From positions 1-64,000 of the forward strand of contig JACSRX010000042.1 of NCBI GenBank assembly GCA_014879535.1: a DNA stretch of 64,000 nucleotides. The letters are read 5' to 3'. This document shows, in pieces, positions 25,850 to 31,716 of this stretch (position 1 is the stretch's first letter; each line of letters opens with the position of its first letter). Origin of the DNA: Chthoniobacterales bacterium (GTDB lineage: Bacteria; Verrucomicrobiota; Verrucomicrobiia; Chthoniobacterales; JACTMZ01). Position numbers and translations under genes: made by a program. The notes under the pieces were generated by a model that saw only the letters and a program-made list of their open reading frames with translations, searched no databases and had not been told where the DNA came from.

Positions 25850-26146
25850 CTAAACCACCTTCTTCGTGACAACGCCGGCTTCCATGTTGCCGGACCACTC
25901 CGAGAGGATCTGCTCCACGGCTTGGGCCGCGTCGCGCTCATCCTCGCCGAAGGCGCCGATGTCGATCGGGCTTCCGAGCGTGGCGCAGAGGGCGACCACG
26001 CTGAGGATGTTCCGGGCGTCTGCAAAACGGTTGCCCGCCTTGAGCAGGACGATCGAACGCATGTGCTTCACGGCATTGGCCAACCGGGTGGCCAAGAAGA
26101 CATTCACTCCGGAGCTGGACGAAACAATGGCGGTGGCCTTTTCCAT
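25850..26146 (-). CDS. HPr-like protein lacking both phosphorylation sites
   Basis: The 98-residue protein MEKATAIVSSSSGVNVFLATRL has the length and pattern of HPr (ILSVVALCATLGSPIDIGAFGEDERDAAQAVEQIL aligns with the usual GVMSL...GADE.DA). In place of GIHARPAT it has GVNVFLAT, so the phospho-accepting His15 is Asn and the Arg/Pro are lost. In place of the regulatory Ser46 region KSIMGV it has RNILSV. It therefore cannot act as a classical PTS phosphocarrier. The reading frame is intact and a normal start is present. The function is unknown; a regulatory or structural role is possible. Confidence 0.7.
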   Translation of the reverse strand: MEKATAIVSSSSGVNVFLATRLANAVKHMRSIVLLKAGNRFADARNILSVVALCATLGSPIDIGAFGEDERDAAQAVEQILSEWSGNMEAGVVTKKVV

Positions 26147-26240
26147 AGGGGGACTGACAACCGGGCCCCCGATCCGTTCAAAAAAATTCCGCAGGAAACG
26201 GGAATCGTGTCCCTGCCTGCACGGGCGCCTTGGCGGCGGC

Positions 26241-26459
26241 CTATTTCTCGCGGTAGGTGATCCGCGCCTTGCCGAGGTCGTAGGGGGAGATTTCCACCTG
26301 CACCTTGTCGCCGGGGACGATGCGGACGAAATGCTTGCGCATCTTCCCGCCGATGTGCGCGAGGACGACGACACCGTTGGGCAATTTCACGCGGAACATC
26401 GTGCCGGGGAGCACCTCGACGACGACACCTTCCGCGGGAATGGATTCCTCTTTGGCCAT
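26241..26459 (-). CDS. infA: Translation initiation factor IF-1
   Basis: The 72-residue protein [26 protein letters not shown]...[22 protein letters not shown] is a complete S1-like OB-fold IF-1 with the expected length and motifs. It binds the ribosomal A site during initiation. It is transcribed with, or just before, the HPr-like gene on the same strand. Confidence 0.96.
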   Translation of the reverse strand: MAKEESIPAEGVVVEVLPGTMFRVKLPNGVVVLAHIGGKMRKHFVRIVPGDKVQVEISPYDLGKARITYREK

Positions 26460-26481
26460 GCGAGCCGACAGTCAAGCCGTC

Positions 26482-27564
26482 CTACGGCTCGAAATCAACC
26501 CACTTGACGAGGGGGGCCAGCCGGGCGGTCCCCCCATTGTGCCAGGTCCACGGGGGTTCCTGCATCCTTCCCACCGGGCAAAACCGCGAGGGCCGCAGCG
26601 CCCCGAAGCGGTCCGCCAGCTCTTCCGTGCAGGGCTGGAGCCCGACTGCGCCGATGTGGTCCGCCGCCGGGCCGATCGCCGAGGCCATGTCCTCGGGCAG
26701 CGGTTTGACGAAAATCACACGGTTCAGGCACGAGGCCGGAAACCATGAGTCTTCCTCGTAGATCACCGTCCAATCCATCTGCGCGCCGCCCTCCCACAGA
26801 CCCACCCGAAGGTCGCCGGCCGCCCGGAAGCGGTAGGCGGCGCGGAGGTTCGCGATCTCGGCCTTCTCCTCCACGGTGAGAGGACCGCGCGGGTGGGTGC
26901 GGTTGAACTTGTCCATTTCGCCCGCCAGCGTTTCGGCGTATTCGCGGGCGAACCCCGGCCGTGCCTCCCTCACATAGAACACATGCGGCGAGAGACAGCC
27001 CTGCTGGTCGAACAGCGACGCATCCCGTGCGGCGTCCGGGCAGGAATCGAAGCCCGGGTCGTCCCACACGATGCCGAGGCTCACCTTGTGGCCGTAGCCG
27101 AGGAAGGTCCTGCCGGCAGGGACGCGCGCCCGCAGCGACGCGACCGTCTCGTCCGAGCCGTAAACGATCACCGCGTCCGCCCGGATCAGCCAGTCGTCGG
27201 GCATCGTTTCCGAAGTTTCCACAAGCGCGCGCAGCGCCTCCGGCAGGCGCCCGGCAAATTCATCCACCTCGATCAGTCCCCCCCGCGGCAGCTTCACGAG
27301 ATTGCGGCTGCCGAGCAGGAGTCCCCCGACCAGGCTTTGCAGCGCTGCGTGCGGCGTGTTGCCGCTCACCACATGCAGGATCGCCGCCGGGGCGGTGGCC
27401 TTCGATTTGCCCGCGCCGTGCGGGACCCATCCGTCGAGCGCCCCGCGATTCCCGAGTTCCGCCTCAACCCATGCCAGCAGGTCCGCCGGCCGCGTCGGCC
27501 CGAGCAGCGCCGTGAATGGCACCGCCGCCTCCGCGATGGCCTCCGCCCGTTCGACCGTGTTCAC
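26482..27564 (-). CDS. Acyl-CoA reductase, LuxC family
   Basis: The 360-residue protein has the LuxC/aldehyde dehydrogenase-like features: HVVSGNTPHAALQSLVGGLLLGSRNLVKLP (cofactor region) and the catalytic Cys in SLFDQQGCLSPHVFYV. The C-terminal GAVGLQPCTEELADRFGALRPSRFCPVGRMQEPPWTWHNGG is typical. LuxC-type proteins reduce acyl-CoA or acyl-protein to aldehyde with NADPH. No luxDABE genes are present. It lies just upstream of infA. The family is secure; the physiological substrate is not. Confidence 0.85.
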   Translation of the reverse strand: MNTVERAEAIAEAAVPFTALLGPTRPADLLAWVEAELGNRGALDGWVPHGAGKSKATAPAAILHVVSGNTPHAALQSLVGGLLLGSRNLVKLPRGGLIEVDEFAGRLPEALRALVETSETMPDDWLIRADAVIVYGSDETVASLRARVPAGRTFLGYGHKVSLGIVWDDPGFDSCPDAARDASLFDQQGCLSPHVFYVREARPGFAREYAETLAGEMDKFNRTHPRGPLTVEEKAEIANLRAAYRFRAAGDLRVGLWEGGAQMDWTVIYEEDSWFPASCLNRVIFVKPLPEDMASAIGPAADHIGAVGLQPCTEELADRFGALRPSRFCPVGRMQEPPWTWHNGGTARLAPLVKWVDFEP

Positions 27565-27658
27565 CGCCGCATCCTCGCATCAACGCACCGCCTGGCAATC
27601 CGCCGGCCGGTGGCAGGGACGGTTCCAGGGGAACAGCGGAAGTTTGGACGCCGGCCGT

Positions 27659-28045
27659 TCATTTCCCCCGCGCCTCCCGGATGAGTTTCATGAGCCTGCC
27701 GGCTTCGTCGGCGGAAAGCCGGACGTTGTCCCCTCCAAGCAGCGCGCAGGCCGCCTCCGCGGGTGAGTTTGCAAAGAAACGCTTCACCACCTCCTGCAGT
27801 GCGCCGCGGCGCGCCCGGGCCACCGGAACCGACGGACGGAAATGATCGCGGCCCCGGACGTTCTCCTTGGCGATCAGCTTCATCCCCACGAGGATGCGGA
27901 GAATCGACCGGACCGCCGAATACGTCGGCGCCTCGGGCAGCCCGCGCTGGACATCACGTGCCGTGCCGCGGCCCAGCCGGATGAGAATCTCCAACGCCTG
28001 CCGCTCGCGCATGCTGAGATCGTCCGGAAGGCCGGGGGAACTCAT
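27659..28045 (-). CDS. BlaI/MecI/CopY-type transcriptional repressor
   Basis: The chosen start is MSSPGLPDDLSMRERQALEIL (128 residues). The upstream 15 residues of the ORF run into the first palindrome repeat. A winged-helix N-terminal domain (GRGTARDVQRGLPEAPTYSAVRSILRILVGMKLI) and a C-terminal dimerisation helix match the penicillinase-repressor family. Such repressors are usually paired with a BlaR1 sensor peptidase; none is present here. It marks the left edge of the repeat island. Confidence 0.75.
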   Translation of the reverse strand: MSSPGLPDDLSMRERQALEILIRLGRGTARDVQRGLPEAPTYSAVRSILRILVGMKLIAKENVRGRDHFRPSVPVARARRGALQEVVKRFFANSPAEAACALLGGDNVRLSADEAGRLMKLIREARGK

Positions 28046-28084
28046 GGATGCCGAACTGTCAGCATGCATGCGGTGGACGTCAAG

Positions 28085-28110
28085 TTGCATGTTGAAAATT
28101 CAACATGCAT
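28085..28110. repeat. 26-bp palindrome, copy 1 (core AA)
   Basis: The arms read TGCATGTTGAA and TTCAACATGCA around AA. Relative to the consensus both arms have changed (GCTGAA to GTTGAA and TTCAGC to TTCAAC), so the pairing is kept. Confidence 0.85.
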
Positions 28111-28249
28111 GGATGAATGCGGGCGGGACCCGTTTTCGTCGTTTGAGGTGGTGAGGCTTCGCGGGAAGCCGCCCGGGGGACGATTGTCATCAACGCGGAT
28201 CGGACAACGAGGGTGCATCCCCCCATGCCGGGGTTCGCTCGGGCGCTCC

Positions 28250-28275
28250 ATGCGTGCTGAAAATTCAACATATTG
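28250..28275. repeat. 26-bp palindrome, degenerate copy 2 (core AA)
   Basis: The arms GCGTGCTGAA and TTCAACATAT around AA are only partly complementary. This is the most decayed copy. Confidence 0.65.
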
Positions 28276-28378
28276 TCGGGCGATCTGAAGATTTCCCGGG
28301 TGATGACGCAGGGCGCAGGCACGGGCGGTGTTGAGGGCGGGGTGGGACTGATCGCGCAAACCGGGGTTCGGTGTTCGC

Positions 28379-28404
28379 AGACATGCTGAATTTTCAGCAT
28401 GCAT
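28379..28404. repeat. 26-bp palindrome, copy 3 (core TT)
   Basis: CATGCTGAA and TTCAGCATG flank TT. A GC-rich linker and repeat block A follow to the right. Confidence 0.85.
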
Positions 28405-28440
28405 GGGCGGGGCCGCGGCCGCGGTGGTGGCCGGCCAACA

Positions 28441-28507
28441 GCGTCCGGTCGGAAATCGCGGCATCTCCGCGAGCTCACGGCTGCCTGAAGCTGCGCGGGG
28501 CGGATCG
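28441..28507 (+). repeat. Repeat block A, copy 1
   Basis: This block of about 65 bases begins GTCCGGTCGGAAATCGCGGC and continues through GCGAGCTCAC and CTGCCTGAAGCTGC. It recurs at 28760 and 31233, each time shortly to the right of a palindrome. Confidence 0.8.
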
Positions 28508-28700
28508 GCATTCATTACCGCGCCAACGGATGGCAACCCGAGTCATCAATTGTCGAGTGGGTGTGGATCGGTTTTCATGCCGAACGACAAGCTTGTCGGC
28601 TGATTGCGCTCCGGCGCGCATTTCATCTTTCACCGATCCCGACACCTGTCGCCCGCAACCCTTGGCGGACGCCGCGCGCAAAACGGGAGCGTGCGTTCGC

Positions 28701-28726
28701 ATGCATGCTGAAATTTCAGCATGCAT
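28701..28726. repeat. 26-bp palindrome, copy 4 (core AT, perfect)
   Basis: ATGCATGCTGAA, AT, TTCAGCATGCAT: all 26 bases form a perfect inverted repeat. Confidence 0.9.
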
Positions 28727-28904
28727 GGGGCGGTGGCTGCGGTGGTGGCCGGTCAACTTCGTCCGGTCGGAAATCGCGGCATCCCTGCGAGCTCACCACT
28801 GCCTGAGGCTGCGCGGGGAGATCGCCCGGTCTGCGCTTCCGGCCCTGCAAGTCCGAGTAGGGGAATTCAACCGCCACGCTGTCGCCCGCGCTGAAGTCGG
28901 TCAT
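28716..28904 (-). pseudogene. Truncated PemK/MazF-type toxin, cut by repeat block A
   Basis: The frame starts MTDFSAGDSVAVEFPYSDLQGRKRRPG, the typical N-terminal strand pair of MazF/PemK/Kid mRNA interferases (GD.V.V.FP.SDL.G.KRRP). After about 27 residues the frame enters repeat block A and the palindrome, and the rest of the toxin fold (normally about 110 residues) is missing. The start overlaps the end of the upstream antitoxin gene by 38 bases, the usual TA layout. The toxin is almost certainly inactive. The break coincides with the repeat, which suggests insertion or recombination there. Confidence 0.7.
28760..28823 (+). repeat. Repeat block A, copy 2
   Basis: The same block as at 28441, lying between palindrome 4 and the toxin remnant. 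Its right edge marks where toxin homology stops. Confidence 0.8.
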
Positions 28905-29076
28905 AGGCGGCATCTTCCGGTGTGTCGCCGGCGAAGAACTTCTCCAGTCCGGCCCGCTGCAACTCAAGATCCTCCGGTTTGCGCCCGATCGGACCGGGCG
29001 GGTCGCCGTGGAGCTTCAATCGTTCCAGCCTCGGCAACTTATCGAGGGTCTTCCCGATCTCCTGCACCGTGCTCAT
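28867..29076 (-). CDS. Antitoxin of the broken PemK/MazF pair
   Basis: This 69-residue protein starts MSTVQEIGKTLDKLPRLERLKLHGD, then has FFAGDTPEDAAYDRLQRG. Its size, its position directly upstream and its overlap with a PemK/MazF-like start make it the cognate antitoxin, although no DNA-binding family can be named from the sequence. The gene appears intact while its toxin is truncated. Confidence 0.6.
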   Translation of the reverse strand: MSTVQEIGKTLDKLPRLERLKLHGDPPGPIGRKPEDLELQRAGLEKFFAGDTPEDAAYDRLQRGRQRGG

Positions 29077-29163
29077 GGGGGTCACAATTTCCGCCACAGC
29101 CATCCCCCGCCATCCGTCGCTTCGGAACAGTCGCCTCGCGCAAACCGGGAGCCGGGTGTTCGG

Positions 29164-29189
29164 AGGCATGCTGAAATTTCAGCATGCCT
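29164..29189. repeat. 26-bp palindrome, copy 5 (core AT, compensatory ends)
   Basis: AGGCATGCTGAA, AT, TTCAGCATGCCT is perfect. The second base pair from the outside differs from other copies on both arms, preserving symmetry. Confidence 0.9.
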
Positions 29190-29210
29190 GGGGCGGGGCT
29201 GTGGTGGGAT

Positions 29211-29280
29211 GCGCGGGCTTGTCGGAAGTGGCTCGCCTCGGGCGCCTGGAGTTCTTCAATGCCGCGGCGTCTCGCCCATG
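29211..29280 (+). repeat. Repeat block B, copy 1
   Basis: The block reads CGGGCTTGTCGGAAGTGGCTCGCCTCGGG and ends at the ATG of a microgene. It recurs at 29737, 30930 and 31361. Confidence 0.75.
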
Positions 29281-29406
29281 AAGCCCGGGGAAATCATTTC
29301 GGGCACCGGACGGGTCCCCGCCATTTTGGCGGCTCGGAAAGGAGCACAGAGCTGGTGGGATCGGTGGCAGCACGCATTCCGGCTGACGGTTCGACAATGG
29401 GGGTAA
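29278..29406 (+). pseudogene. Repeated microgene, copy 1 (MKPGEIIS...)
   Basis: This 42-codon frame directly after block B starts MKPGEIISGTGRVPAILAA and contains SWWDRWQHAF. It resembles the frame at 29801 (MKPDDIIS..., RNRWQQVLLL). A third nucleotide-level relative at about 30995-31120 has lost the frame. These look like remnants of one duplicated small gene; whether any is translated is unknown. Confidence 0.4.
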
Positions 29407-29447
29407 CGCCGGTGCTTGTCGTGACTGACCGGGATTTCGGGACAGGG

Positions 29448-29473
29448 ATGCATGCTGAAAATTCAGCATGCAT
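29448..29473. repeat. 26-bp palindrome, copy 6 (core AA)
   Basis: ATGCATGCTGAA and TTCAGCATGCAT flank AA; the arms are perfect. Confidence 0.9.
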
Positions 29474-29583
29474 GGACGGGCGCGATGCTTTTTGGAGGAG
29501 GGCGGTGCACGGGCGACATCCGCGCGGCTCCTCAGCACGGCTGGCTGGACAAACGGGGGGTGCCGACGGGGAGGAGATTCCGC

Positions 29584-29781
29584 ATGAACCATGGCCACGC
29601 ATGGATCGCCACAGCCTTTGCATCCGGGGCGCTTCTGATCCTGGTTGGCCCGCTGAATTGGCGCCGCTTCGTGCAAACCGGGGTTTGGATGCATGCTGAA
29701 AATTCAGCATGCATGGGGCGGCCCTGCGGCGGGGAGCGGACTTGTCGGAAGAGGCTCGCCTCGGGTGCGTGGAGTCCGTAA
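29584..29781 (+). CDS. Small membrane protein fragment running into a palindrome
   Basis: The ATG has a good Shine-Dalgarno sequence (GGGGAGGAGATT, about 6 bases away). The peptide MNHGHAWIATAFASGALLILVGPLNW has one transmembrane helix. After FVQTGVW the frame is made of palindrome 7 and block B sequence (MHAENSACMG...), so the native C-terminus is lost. It is probably a remnant. Confidence 0.4.
   Translation: MNHGHAWIATAFASGALLILVGPLNWRRFVQTGVWMHAENSACMGRPCGGERTCRKRLASGAWSP
29689..29714. repeat. 26-bp palindrome, copy 7 (core AA)
   Basis: ATGCATGCTGAA and TTCAGCATGCAT flank AA, preceded by GTGCAAACCGGGGTTTGG, a left flank shared with copies 3, 5 and 8. Confidence 0.9.
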
Positions 29782-29803
29782 TAGCCACGTTGTCTTCCCC
29801 ATG
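29737..29803 (+). repeat. Repeat block B, copy 2
   Basis: Block B with ends CGGACT and AGTCCG forming an inverted repeat, and an inner GAGG-CTCG-CCTC hairpin. It ends at the ATG of microgene copy 2. Confidence 0.75.
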
Positions 29804-29959
29804 AAGCCTGATGACATCATTTCGGACAATGGGCTGGTCGCCGGTGTTCTGGCATTCGGGTGGCACGAAATTGACCTCTGGGTCTGTTGGAGGAATCGGT
29901 GGCAACAGGTGCTCCTGCTGACGACTCGACAAGCGGCAGGAGGTCGAGGGGAAAGGTAA
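29801..29959 (+). pseudogene. Repeated microgene, copy 2 (MKPDDIIS...)
   Basis: This 52-codon frame follows block B and is homologous to copy 1 at 29278. No known domain. It ends four bases before the NERD gene start, so it could be a short upstream ORF for that gene. Confidence 0.4.
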
Positions 29960-29962
29960 TCT

Positions 29963-30841
29963 ATGGATCATTGGAACATCGCAATTTCGATGGCGGTCGC
30001 AACCCTTACGATGTTTCTCCTTCTCGGGTTGTTGAGTTGGCGGAAGAAGCTGGCCTATCAGGACACCAAACTTCCGTTCACCAAACGTGGCCTGCGTCCG
30101 CCGGGGGAATCGCTCCGCGTCAAACTCGAGGAGTTCGATGACAAAATGACAGAAGCGATCCTGTGGCTGATGGGCATCACAGTGTTGTTCGGCATTAGTG
30201 TGTATCAGGCGCTCACCAACTCGTGGCTGGCAGGTTCCGTGTTCATCGCTCTGATGCTTGCCGCAATGATCTGGTGGGCGCTTCATTTCGAGAAGCGCGC
30301 TGAACTCCGCCGGGATCACTACCTCGGATTTCTCGGTGAGAGGGCGGTCGGCGAGGAGCTCAACCAGTTGCTGGCCAAGGGATGGTCCGTTTTTCACGAT
30401 GTCGAATTCCACGACAATCCCGGCGCCAAGCCATTCAACGTGGATCATGTGGTTGTGGGGACGGGCGGTCTGTTCGCCATCGAGACCAAGACACGCCGGA
30501 AGCGGAAAGACAAAGGCGGCCACGAAGTGACCTTCAACGGCCAGCGCCTCGTCTATCCGTGGGGTGAGGAAGATTGGGGGATCAAAAATGCCCGCGAGCG
30601 GGCGAAGCACCTCGGCGCGTGGCTGTCCAAGGAACTCGCCACGCCGATCATCGCCAAACCGGTTCTCGCCTTGCCGGGATGGATGGTGCATCGACGCGGT
30701 GCCAGCGACCTGCGCGTGGTCAGTGGCAGCGAAGTCACAAAAGCTTTCAGCGGCGAGGAATCGAACCAACGCATAGAGCCTCAAACCGTCCAAGCCATCA
30801 AAGCCCTGCTGGATCAGAAGTGCCGGGATGTTGAGGCATGA
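29963..30841 (+). CDS. Membrane-anchored NERD-domain nuclease-like protein
   Basis: The 292-residue protein has an N-terminal membrane helix (WNIAISMAVATLTMFLLLGLLSW) and a pair of helices near residues 65-110. The NERD domain follows: YLGFLGERAVGEELNQLLAKGWSVFHDVEF, then FNVDHVVVGTGGLFAIETKTRRKRKDKGG. NERD domains are related to restriction-endonuclease-fold nucleases; the D...ExK residues (VDHVVV, AIETKT) are present. The gene is intact and lies between palindromes 7 and 8, the only long gap of the array (1.2 kb). Association with defence islands is common for the family but its role here is unproven. Confidence 0.85.
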   Translation: MDHWNIAISMAVATLTMFLLLGLLSWRKKLAYQDTKLPFTKRGLRPPGESLRVKLEEFDDKMTEAILWLMGITVLFGISVYQALTNSWLAGSVFIALMLAAMIWWALHFEKRAELRRDHYLGFLGERAVGEELNQLLAKGWSVFHDVEFHDNPGAKPFNVDHVVVGTGGLFAIETKTRRKRKDKGGHEVTFNGQRLVYPWGEEDWGIKNARERAKHLGAWLSKELATPIIAKPVLALPGWMVHRRGASDLRVVSGSEVTKAFSGEESNQRIEPQTVQAIKALLDQKCRDVEA

Positions 30842-30879
30842 AGCCGTCGGATCGAGCAAACCGGGGGGCGGGTGTTCGC

Positions 30880-30905
30880 ATGCATGCTGAAATTTCAGCA
30901 TGCAT
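30880..30905. repeat. 26-bp palindrome, copy 8 (core AT, perfect)
   Basis: ATGCATGCTGAA, AT, TTCAGCATGCAT, located 38 bases after the NERD stop codon and preceded by GAGCAAACCGGGG. Confidence 0.9.
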
Positions 30906-30929
30906 GGGGCGGGGGCTGCGGCGGGGTGT

Positions 30930-30998
30930 GCGGGCTTCCCGGAAGAGGCCCGCCTCGGGTGTGCGGAATTTCTCAAAGCCCGTTGTGTCCGCCGTGGG
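30930..30998 (+). repeat. Repeat block B, copy 3 (decayed)
   Basis: CGGGCTTCCCGGAAGAGGCCCGCCTCGGG replaces the consensus, and the ATG at its right end has become GTG in a broken frame. Confidence 0.65.
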
Positions 30999-31174
30999 AT
31001 CCGGGGGACATCCGCTCGGACACCGGACAAGCTGCCGGCGCTCGGCAACCCGGCAGCACGGAAGAGAGCCCATGATCCGGTCGTCGGGGTCGCAGCAACA
31101 AGCGCTTCTGCCGATGGCTGGACAAACCAGGTGCATCCCTCCGCCTGTTGGAGACGTCCGGGGATGGGGCATGG

Positions 31175-31200
31175 ATGCATGCTGAATTTTCAGCATGCAT
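31175..31200. repeat. 26-bp palindrome, copy 9 (core TT)
   Basis: ATGCATGCTGAA and TTCAGCATGCAT flank TT. Its right flank GGGGCGGGGGCTGCGG is the same as that of copy 8, so flank orientation is unchanged while the core is the complement of AA copies. Confidence 0.9.
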
Positions 31201-31232
31201 GGGGCGGGGGCTGCGGTGCTGGACGGTCGGCG

Positions 31233-31299
31233 TTGTCCGGTCGGAAATCGCGGCATCTCTGCGAGCTCACCGCTGCCTGAAGCTGCACGGGGCGGATCG
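31233..31299 (+). repeat. Repeat block A, copy 3
   Basis: The third copy of the block at 28441 and 28760. Nearly all positions match, including GGAAATCGCGGCATCTCTGC. Confidence 0.8.
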
Positions 31300-31360
31300 C
31301 CCGAGTCATTTTGCGCAGGCGGATCTGTTTTCATCCTTCCGCCTTCAGGTTTCCGGGTTG

Positions 31361-31430
31361 GTGCGGACTTGTCGGAAGAGGCTCGCCTCGGGGGCGTGGA
31401 ATCCGTAAAAGCCACGGTGTCTTCCCCATG
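31361..31430 (+). repeat. Repeat block B, copy 4
   Basis: The best-preserved block B, ending TCTTCCCC plus ATG. Here the ATG starts an intact small membrane gene, so the block may carry the 5' region or promoter of such genes. Confidence 0.75.
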
Positions 31431-31643
31431 ACTCCTCAAGTTTGGATCCTCGCCGGCCTGTTCATCTTCGTGATTAGTTTCATCGGGCAGCTCATCCGAG
31501 GTATCCGTCGCCCGTGGTTGCTTCCCCTCGTCGCTTTGTGCGGGTTCGCGATGTGTGTGTTGGTCTTCACGCAGTTTGCACTGCCACGGATGCAGGAAGC
31601 CGGAATGCGATCTATCCAAGAGGCCGCTGAGCGGGGAAGGTAA
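31428..31643 (+). CDS. Small membrane protein of unknown function
   Basis: This 71-residue protein starts MTPQVWILAGLFIFVISFIG and has two predicted helices (about residues 5-22 and 31-50), then an amphipathic tail (MQEAGMRSIQEAAERGR). It starts exactly at the end of repeat block B. No homologue is recognised. It may be the intact form of the small-gene type whose remnants occur elsewhere in the array. Confidence 0.55.
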   Translation: MTPQVWILAGLFIFVISFIGQLIRGIRRPWLLPLVALCGFAMCVLVFTQFALPRMQEAGMRSIQEAAERGR

Positions 31644-31716
31644 GGCGCCCTAAAGGGTTCTAATTCCTGATTTGCTGGCAACCCCGAACTCAAGAGATTC
31701 ATACTTACCTTGAGCC

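Noticed and set aside
28085-28110. Operator of the adjacent BlaI-type repressor
   Set aside because: Copy 1 lies upstream of the repressor gene, but the other eight copies extend over 3 kb away from any gene of that regulon, and the motif does not resemble TACA/TGTA BlaI boxes.
29294-31180. A 628-residue minus-strand ORF spanning the repeat array
   Set aside because: It is antisense to the NERD gene and elsewhere consists of translated repeats (RRASSDKSAP, CMLKFQHA). No domain is recognised.
28085-31200. CRISPR array
   Set aside because: The repeats are perfect palindromes with irregular spacing (126 to 1,191 bases), the intervening sequences contain other repeats and genes, and no cas gene is present.
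28085-31430. Integron with attC sites
   Set aside because: No integron integrase gene is present, the palindromes lack recognisable RYYYAAC/GTTRRRY boxes, and they are nearly identical rather than divergent. The xerD-like gene at 4765 is a housekeeping recombinase far away.
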